The translations under genes were made by a program, and so were the position numbers. Of a stretch of 64,000 nucleotides of DNA, positions 57,712 through 64,000 are shown piece after piece. The notes beneath the pieces are model-generated. The model saw nothing but the letters and a program-made list of their open reading frames with translations. It had not been told where the DNA came from and did not search any database. Within the stretch, counting starts at the first letter, position 1. Every line of letters begins with the position of its first letter. The stretch spans positions 434,001 to 498,000 of the forward strand of contig OX637354.1 in the NCBI GenBank assembly GCA_951799405.1, read 5' to 3'. This stretch comes from Agapetus fuscipes (lineage: Eukaryota; Arthropoda; Insecta; Trichoptera; Glossosomatidae).

Positions 57712-58179
57712 GGGCCAAAGTTGTCTGTAGCGAGGACTTGTATCTAAGCTTTCGAGCTATACAGTACAAAAGCCACTCTGTGTACCACCGTGTGTGAACC
57801 GTATTTAAAATGAATCGTGCAAATAGATAAGCGCAATTTTTATCAAATAAAATCCAGTAAAACCATAACAATCTTATATTACCTTAATGAATGCAATATA
57901 CTTTTAATCCCGTTCATTCTTCTCACATTAATTTCGCGATATTTTACATCATCTTTATAGAAAGCACGGCAGCAGTCCGGCTTCTTTTGTCTCGTGTTAA
58001 TCTATCTCCCAGCCATTGTGATTCCCGTAATCATTCTAGGAATTCACAATGAGAATCTGCCTCGCCAGCGTTCCAGGTAAAACAGAGAGACAATAAGTTT
58101 AAGAACATCTGGACGAAAATATCGTCTCCGAGATGGAAAAGTTGTGCCGCCAAAATATTAACTATAACTATTACCCGTT

Positions 58180-58435
58180 ACGTTCCTTGACTTATAGGTT
58201 GGTATTAGGCTGTAAACAAAATGGTTGACTGTACCAATGTTACCCCTGTTTCAGGGAAGGTCGGTAAAGTTGCAGGATTACAGGGGTATGTTCATCTGAG
58301 GTTGGATTTTAATTTGTAAGTATACATGCTGCATTTGTAAGAGCGAACTTACACGTGTCTGTTTGTGGGCATGAATTTAAAATTAATTTTAAATGTTAAT
58401 AAATCTTTACAACTTAGATTATAGATTATTGATAG
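58180..58435 (+). mobile_element. LINE-A 3' end
   Basis: TTCCTTGACTTATAGGTTGG to TTACAACTTAGATTATAGAT, rather diverged. Confidence 0.75.
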
Positions 58436-58535
58436 ACCCCTAGTATAAACCTTAAAACTTTAATTAAAGTTGCAAACTCTACCATAGTTCCATTTACTAG
58501 TCCGAGGACAAATGTCTAAGATGTCTATAATCTAA

Positions 58536-58767
58536 CGGGGCTATTCTTAGACATTTTAGTCGCCCGTTGAGCCTACGCTTTGACAAACTAATGATGCCTT
58601 TGCTGAAAGTTTCATAGCCACCTACCGAATTGTGATAATATTTATATGAAGAATAATCAGCTGTTAACTTGCGGCCATCTTGGATTGACAGGTCTTTATA
58701 AAAATGCATCATTATTTTGTCAAAGCGTGGGCTCAACCGACGACGAAAATGTCTAAGAATAGCCCTG
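58536..58767. mobile_element. MITE with GGGGCTATTCTTAGACATTT termini
   Basis: The first 60 bp (GGGGCTATTCTTAGACATTT...) is the inverse of the last 60 bp (...AAATGTCTAAGAATAGCCC). The centre holds ACTTGCGGCCATCTTGGATT, also present in 63380-63559. Confidence 0.82.
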
Positions 58768-58769
58768 TA

Positions 58770-59003
58770 TGTTGCTAAGACATATTGATATATTTTAAAG
58801 CTCATGTTAAATGCACGCCCACAAGCAGATACGAGTTACTTCACGATTACACATGCTGCGTGTGTAGGTACTGAAAAAAACCTCACATACATAAACCTTG
58901 CAACTCTAGCCGCGTTCCCTGAAACTGGGGTGTTATTAGCAAAAGTTAACATTTTTTTACAGTATGTGGGGTCAGCCTCGCACTAACTTATTAGTCAAGG
59001 AAC
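58770..59003 (-). mobile_element. LINE-A 3' end
   Basis: GTTGCTAAGACATATTGATA to CACTAACTTATTAGTCAAGG. Confidence 0.7.
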
Positions 59004-59509
59004 GCAAAAACTTAAAAGTTAAAACAAAATTATATTAAAATTTCTCTAATCTTCGCATAAACAGCAACTTTCTTAAATTTTCCTATTCTTATATATTCAG
59101 TACATGAAAGCATTAGATAAACTTATTAATATGCTGTGTACACAATTATTAAACTAGATAATCCGCACAATAAAGTTTTCTAAGGATTTCCACTTGGCAG
59201 TCGGTTGTGTTCCAAACTTTTACCCTCTTGGGACTTGAGCCGAGGATCCTACTCAGGACCGCATTTACCCCTCTGGGGGCCCTGGTGCAAATAAAGGCTA
59301 GGGGCCTTCCTATATTCCCCCTCCCAAAATTCTCCCCCAACCTGTGAAAAATTGCCTCCCACTTTTTTGGTTGAATTTTTGGCTCCCCGAATGGTTTTCT
59401 GTGAGAAACTTTTATTTCTTAAAAATCAGTGTCTTTGTTTGTACAAAACGAGTATTTTTAAGCCGAAAGGGATCAAGATTAGCCCATACGTCACTTATCA
59501 GTGTTATCT
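59004..59509. other. Spacer, no gene recognised
   Basis: A moderately GC-rich stretch near 59200-59340 contains GGCCCTGGTGCAAATAAAGG; no coding assignment. Confidence 0.35.
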
Positions 59510-59552
59510 TTTCCTTGACGTATATGTTAGTATGAGACTGACCACTTCATCT

Positions 59553-59793
59553 AATCTAATCTTATTTGCAAAGATATATTACATTTGAGATTCATATTAA
59601 ATGCATTCTCACAAGCAGGCACGTATAAGTTCGTGCTGAAACAAGCCGCATGTGGACTTCCAATATAAAATCCAAATCTTAAAGGAACATAAGCCTTGCA
59701 ACTCTGGCAGATCTTCCCTGAAACAGGGATGACATCGGCAAAGTGAACCATTTTTTTAAAGTTTTGGATAGTCAGCCTCATATCAACCTTTAA
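59553..59793 (-). mobile_element. LINE-A 3' end
   Basis: TCTAATCTTATTTGCAAAGA to CAGCCTCATATCAACCTTTA. Confidence 0.78.
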
Positions 59794-59977
59794 GTAAAAA
59801 TTTGAGATGGGGTTTTTATGTTTTAAGTCCACATGCGGCATGTGTTAGCGTGCACTTATACGTGTCTGCTTATGGGAATGAATTAAATATATATTATATC
59901 AACACCTTGACGAGAAATGTCGCGTCTCATGAAGTGCCGCTAAAAAATATTAAAATATTGAAATTAAATGCAGTGCG

Positions 59978-60590
59978 ATGCCCACAAGAGGCCAAACGAG
60001 CGCGGACAAGATGGTGGAAGGGCTCGAAAGCCTCACCTCCATCATCTCGGAGTTAAAAGCGACAGTGGAGGCCCAAAATAATGTTATCAATGAACTTTGT
60101 GCCAAAATTATTAAATTAGAAATTGTTATGGAGGGAGAAGCTACCGCAGCAGCAACAGAAGCAGCCGCAGCAGCAACAGAAGCAGCCGCAGCAGGAACAG
60201 AAACAGCCGCAGCAGCAACAGAAGCAGCCGCAGCAGCAACAGAAGCAGCTACTACAAAAACGACCACCTCAACCGTCATCCGAACCTCAATGGCAAGTCC
60301 AGAGAACCAGACGTACACGCCGTCAAACGATGCTTCAGGGGACTGCTTCCACATCGGACCTGACAGCAATCATCGCCACCAGAAGTCTTCATGCCTGGAG
60401 ATTTGCCAAGGGCACTACCCAGCAGCAAGTCCAGGACTACGTGAAGACCAAGTGCGGTCTTGTTGTGGAGGCACTGCCTCTAGTGAATAAGGGCGAATAT
60501 ATGTCCTACAGGATTGTCGTGCAAGAAGATGGCTGGGACAGGGTGTTCAACCCAGATGTATCTCTCTCTCTCTCGCGGAGGGGGGGTGTT
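59978..60590 (+). pseudogene. LINE ORF1 (gag-like), frameshifted and truncated
   Basis: Starts MPTRGQTSADKMVEGLESLT, followed by a coiled-coil (SIISELKATVEAQNNVINEL). A 21-bp minisatellite follows (ACAGAAGCAGCCGCAGCAGCA-type units, 60148-60253). The C-terminal part continues in the next frame as TRSLHAWRFAKGTTQQQVQD and MSYRIVVQEDGWDRVFNPDV, a domain typical of jockey/CR1 ORF1 proteins. A length change in the minisatellite probably caused the shift. The normal ORF1 end is missing. Confidence 0.72.
60148..60253 (+). repeat. 21-bp minisatellite within LINE ORF1
   Basis: Five units of about 21 bp, CAACAGAAGCAGCCGCAGCA plus G. It codes for Ala/Glu/Thr-rich or Gln/Pro-rich peptide depending on frame. 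Confidence 0.85.
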
Positions 60591-63237
60591 CCTCGCTGTC
60601 AAAAATGCACTGGCCTCTCAAAGGCCGACAGACTTGGAGACTAGCGGGGAACACCTCTGGATCAGAATAATTGTCAATCATTCTCCCATTTTTGTATGTG
60701 TTCTTTATTTTCCATGCAGGGATGGCGAGGAAGATAGACAACTTTTTTATAATTTCATGGATATGAACTCAGTTGTACTGAGAAACCGCAGTTGTATTAT
60801 TCTAGGAGACTTTAACATGACCAGTATTAGCGACTCTGCAATACTGGAATACTCATGTTTCTTAGAGAGCAACTGCCTTACTCAGTACAACTGTGTTAAA
60901 AATACTTATGATAAAATGTTAGATTTAGTACTATGTAATGACAAATTAAAATGTAATGTGGTTAGATGTGTAGAGCCGTTGGTGTATGAAGATCGTCACC
61001 ACCCAACGCTCTCTGTGTCGGTGCATCTGCGGGGTGCGCCTCTGCACAATAGTCCGGCGCATCGCACGCACACACGCGCGCACACACAGACAACCAACAC
61101 GACTGATCATGATATTAATTTTAAATACCTAGACCTAATTAGATGTAGCGATATTCTTAATAATTATGATTTCAGTGTACTTTATAATTTGAACAATGCT
61201 AATAATGCGGTTACTTATTTTTATAATGTGTTATTTAAGATTTTTTCTCTGTGTGCTCCTAAAAAAAAGAGAGTTAATTACCAAAGTAGGACTTACCCAG
61301 CATGGTTCACACGGGATATTATTGATGATATAAAATGCAAACAGCGCTTACATAACAAATACCGGAAGAATAACACACCTCAAATTTTTTCTGAATTCTG
61401 TCAAAAGCGCGCTCAATTGAAAAAAGATATCCTGAATGCTCGTAAGTCCTACCTTGATAAAATTCAGTCCGGGATCGGAAGTGGTTCTAGGGAATTTTGG
61501 AAGTATGTCACATCGGTTAGAAAAGATGGTGACTCGTTCCCTACACTGATGGATGGAGACCTTATAACAACTGATCCTCAATCAGTCTGTGAAAGGTTCT
61601 CAGAATACTTTCAGTCCGTCTACAGCTCTCAGATCCCCGAAATAGATGTGGAATCCATGCTTAATAAACTGCCACTATGCAATACGAATAATATCAGCAT
61701 AGATCTGTTCACATTGGATGAGGTACAATCTTGCTTAGTTGGCATAAATCCTAACAAAGCAGCAGGTCCTGATAATATTCCACCAAAAGTCATCTTGGCA
61801 ATTTCTAAATCTATAGCAAAACCCTTAACATTTATTCTAAATTTATGTATAGAAAAATGCACTTTTCCGCAAATTTGGAAACTCACCAAAGTCATTCCTA
61901 TACATAAATCTGATTCAAAAACAGATGTTCATAACTATAGACCAATCTCTATACTATCAACATTTGCTAAAATATTTGAAAGTTTGATTCATAAGAATCT
62001 ACTTGAAAATATTAAATCCCGTATCACTATTCATCAACATGGCTTCCTGCCAAAAAGATCTACTGTCTCTCATCTTCTAACTATTAGTAAAGACGTAGCA
62101 TCTAATCTGGATTCTCAGCTCCAGACAGATGTAGTGTATACGGATTTCTCTAAAGCATTTGATCAGGTAGATCACGATATTCTTCTTGAGAAAATGCACA
62201 TACTGGGATTCTCCAAATCCCTGTTATTATTCTTTGCCTCCTATCTAAGGAACAGGCAACAGTACGTCAACATTAATGGTTTTTCCTTAAACACCTTTCA
62301 ACCGTTCTCAGGCGTTCCACAAGGATCAAATTTGGGTCCTTTGGCGTTTATTATTTTCATTAATGACATAATTGATCATCTTAAACACAGCTCTTGTCTC
62401 CTTTATGCAGACGATCTAAAGATTTATGTGAAAGTCGTAGATACTCACGACTGCATAAATCTACAAGAAGATTTAGATGCATTAGCAGCTTGGGCTGAGA
62501 AAAACAAGCTCATCTTTAATTCAAAGAAATGTGTCTCAATGTCCTTTAGTAAATCTTTTAGACCCATCTTGCATGAGTACAGTATTGGTGGGCAATTATT
62601 GTCTCGTGTAGAATCAATACGGGATCTGGGAGTTGTTTTTGATCCAGGACTGAGCTTCTCTAGCCATATAGCGCAGCTGACTACTAAGTGCTACCAGCTT
62701 CTGGGACTGGTGATCAGAGTGTGTAAACTGCTCACTGAGCCCAGAGCAATGGTGGACGTATTTAGCTGCGTTATACGGTCCAAACTGGAATACGCTGTTG
62801 AGGTGTGGACGCCTCATCAGCAAAAATATATCAATATGTTGGAACAAATCCAAAAGAAATTCCTGAGGTACCTCCTCATGAGGATACGTGGAAATTATCC
62901 GCAATATATGCATCATGAGGAGCTACTTCGGGAAACAGGTTTCAGAAGCCTGGAAACCAGGCGCAACGGGTTCCTTATGGTGCTCTCTCATAAAGTCATC
63001 AACGGCTTAATAGACAGTCCCACCCTGTTGGAGAGCTATAGGTTCTATGTGCCAGACGACTACAACCGTGGGCGAGGGCATAATTTATTTTATGTACCGA
63101 AAAGCCGTACAGATGTCGTCGCACAGCATCCTGTAACTCGGAGTATAAAACTGTTAAATGACTCTAATATAGATATATTCTACTGCAATATAAATAGATT
63201 TAAAATTTTAATCAGAGATTTTCTCCCAGCGTGTTGA
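60514..63237 (+). CDS. LINE ORF2: partial endonuclease and reverse transcriptase
   Basis: A 907-codon open frame. Residues from about 18 onward are the second half of an APE-type endonuclease (GGGVFLAVKNAL; LGDFN with the catalytic Asp at 99; RHHPTLSV near the end of the domain). The RT domain follows: NKAAGPDNIPP, VYTDFSKAFDQVDHD (catalytic Asp at 544), SGVPQGSNLGPLAF, and YADD at 631-634. The C-terminal tail ends RDFLPAC. The endonuclease N-terminal catalytic residues are missing, so target nicking should be impaired although the RT is intact. It copies its own RNA into DNA in the nucleus. Family: jockey/CR1 superfamily by motif pattern, exact clade unsure. Confidence 0.88.
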   Translation: MSCKKMAGTGCSTQMYLSLSRGGGVFLAVKNALASQRPTDLETSGEHLWIRIIVNHSPIFVCVLYFPCRDGEEDRQLFYNFMDMNSVVLRNRSCIILGDFNMTSISDSAILEYSCFLESNCLTQYNCVKNTYDKMLDLVLCNDKLKCNVVRCVEPLVYEDRHHPTLSVSVHLRGAPLHNSPAHRTHTRAHTQTTNTTDHDINFKYLDLIRCSDILNNYDFSVLYNLNNANNAVTYFYNVLFKIFSLCAPKKKRVNYQSRTYPAWFTRDIIDDIKCKQRLHNKYRKNNTPQIFSEFCQKRAQLKKDILNARKSYLDKIQSGIGSGSREFWKYVTSVRKDGDSFPTLMDGDLITTDPQSVCERFSEYFQSVYSSQIPEIDVESMLNKLPLCNTNNISIDLFTLDEVQSCLVGINPNKAAGPDNIPPKVILAISKSIAKPLTFILNLCIEKCTFPQIWKLTKVIPIHKSDSKTDVHNYRPISILSTFAKIFESLIHKNLLENIKSRITIHQHGFLPKRSTVSHLLTISKDVASNLDSQLQTDVVYTDFSKAFDQVDHDILLEKMHILGFSKSLLLFFASYLRNRQQYVNINGFSLNTFQPFSGVPQGSNLGPLAFIIFINDIIDHLKHSSCLLYADDLKIYVKVVDTHDCINLQEDLDALAAWAEKNKLIFNSKKCVSMSFSKSFRPILHEYSIGGQLLSRVESIRDLGVVFDPGLSFSSHIAQLTTKCYQLLGLVIRVCKLLTEPRAMVDVFSCVIRSKLEYAVEVWTPHQQKYINMLEQIQKKFLRYLLMRIRGNYPQYMHHEELLRETGFRSLETRRNGFLMVLSHKVINGLIDSPTLLESYRFYVPDDYNRGRGHNLFYVPKSRTDVVAQHPVTRSIKLLNDSNIDIFYCNINRFKILIRDFLPAC

Positions 63238-63379
63238 TGGCTGAGAGGGTGCACTATAATTAGGGAAACCTGTTGTGCACAATATAAAAAAAATATATAT
63301 ATGATTCTTAAATGTAATATATATTTGCAACTTAAATTATAGATTTTCAGTCTTTGGCGGCCCCTTGACCGTCAAGGCC

Positions 63380-63559
63380 CAGGGCTGGAAGTCTCATCAC
63401 CACGGTTATTCTTACCTATCGTACATCGGTAATATTTGTATGAAGACTAATCAGCCGTTCACTTGCGGCCATCTTGGATTGACAGGTCTTCATACAAATA
63501 TCACCGATATTCGGTAGGTAAGAATTACCGTGGTGATGAGACTTTCAGCCCAGCCCTGG
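63380..63559. mobile_element. MITE with CAGGGCTGGAAGTCTCATCA termini
   Basis: Ends CAGGGCTGGAAGTCTCATCA and its inverse (TGATGAGACTTTCAGCCCAG, then CCCTG). Arms of about 65 bp enclose ACTTGCGGCCATCTTGGATT, which links it to 58536-58767 although the termini differ. Confidence 0.8.
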
Positions 63560-63869
63560 TTCGGTCGCACCACTCGAACCGCCCTTAATCCGGGCCTGAT
63601 CCTACTTATAATGGAAATTAGCCCACACTTAACCTATCACCATCATCATCTGCAGCTAAGCGATATTCCTTGGTGGATACTGGCCTCATTTTAAAGTCTT
63701 GAACGTTGAAAAATTTAGTGAAGAAAAACGAAAAGTGAAAAGAACTTTTAAAAGTGTAATATAATTTGGAAAAGCTCTGAAAGTTTAAAAAATTTAAGTT
63801 GAAGAAAATGAATTGCTTTCGGGTGAGTCATCTTATGGAATTTAAGTTTAAAGAAAATAGTGAAAAAAT
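63560..63869. other. Spacer, no feature seen
   Basis: A-rich sequence with no gene or repeat recognised. Confidence 0.35.
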
Positions 63870-63945
63870 TACATTGGCAAAGTGAATCAGTTGTTACAGT
63901 ATGGATAGTCAGCCTTATACCAACCTATAAGTCAAGAAACTACCA
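63870..63945 (-). mobile_element. LINE-A 3'UTR scrap
   Basis: ACATTGGCAAAGTGAATCAG to ACCAACCTATAAGTCAAGAA. Confidence 0.65.
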
Positions 63946-64000
63946 AGGAACCTATAAGCCGCGATCCTGGTTAAAAAACATTAATACAAAAATAATATGA

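Larger units (their letters stand above)
59898..63299 (+). mobile_element. Jockey/CR1-like non-LTR retrotransposon, internally deleted
   Basis: About 3.4 kb: a short 5'UTR, an ORF1 with coiled-coil and nucleic-acid-binding parts, a truncated endonuclease, a complete RT domain and C-terminus, and a short 3'UTR. The end of ORF1 is joined directly to the middle of the endonuclease at a TCTCTCTCTCTC stretch near 60560, so about half of the endonuclease is missing. It is by far the youngest-looking LINE in the window. Confidence 0.82.
59800..63350 (+). mobile_element. LINE-A 3' end split by the jockey/CR1-like LINE
   Basis: LINE-A sequence stops after TGGGAATGAATTAAATATAT at about 59897 and resumes at 63300 with GATTCTTAAATGTAATATAT. 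The intervening LINE is flanked by similar AAATATATAT strings, probably the target-site duplication. Confidence 0.75.

Noticed and set aside
28902..59000. Remaining TM4-TM7 exons of the Methuselah-like receptor
   Set aside because: I looked for GC-richer plus-strand stretches with splice sites and membrane-like coding and found none that holds up. They may be beyond the window or too short to see by eye.
59950..60369. Minus-strand Ala/Val-rich frame
   Set aside because: It is the shadow of the ORF1 minisatellite on the opposite strand.

Overview
This is a stretch of insect nuclear DNA. It is AT-rich and intron-rich, has no operons, and is packed with transposable elements. Two host genes are recognisable, arranged head to head about 6.7 kb apart. 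On the minus strand, positions 323 to 11289 hold the first eleven coding exons of MSH4, the meiotic MutS homologue. They run from the start codon to the exon carrying the Walker A motif, and the rest of the ATPase lies beyond the left edge. On the plus strand, positions 17963 to 28901 hold the first four coding exons of a Methuselah-like class B GPCR: signal peptide, cysteine-rich ectodomain and TM1 to TM3. Its remaining exons were not found here. Methuselah receptors point to an arthropod. A standard MSH4 argues against Drosophila, whose lineage lacks it. The species cannot be named from the sequence.

The left 11.3 kb is MSH4 with TE-filled introns. Two of its exons are locally amplified. 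Exon 2 is present as four complete copies plus one partial copy with a 166 bp period. The 5' part of exon 5 is present three times with a 186 bp period that stays open in frame. Positions 11.3 to 17.9 kb are repeats and AT-rich spacer. Positions 17.9 to 28.9 kb are the receptor, with a nested hAT-like insertion in its first intron. From 28.9 kb to the end is almost entirely mobile DNA: 5'-truncated LINE 3' ends, tRNA-derived SINEs, hAT-like, Harbinger-like and other MITE-like elements, foldback elements, a solo LTR, and a 3.4 kb jockey/CR1-like LINE with a large intact RT frame.

The most unusual content is a modular family of Pol III-type SINEs. Three head types recur, called here SINE-A, SINE-B and SINE-C; all are tRNA-like with A and B boxes. 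They are shuffled into composites. Three loci carry a nearly full-length 5S rRNA-derived head fused at the same junction to SINE-B. Several loci carry SINE-B fused to SINE-A. One locus carries twelve tandem SINE-A heads in front of a single SINE-A body. Two foldback elements contain a SINE-A tail in their centre. These are the best candidates for something not previously described.

Element names such as SINE-A or LINE-A are labels used only in this report. Boundaries of repeats are read by eye and are good to about 5 to 20 bases unless target-site duplications are quoted.
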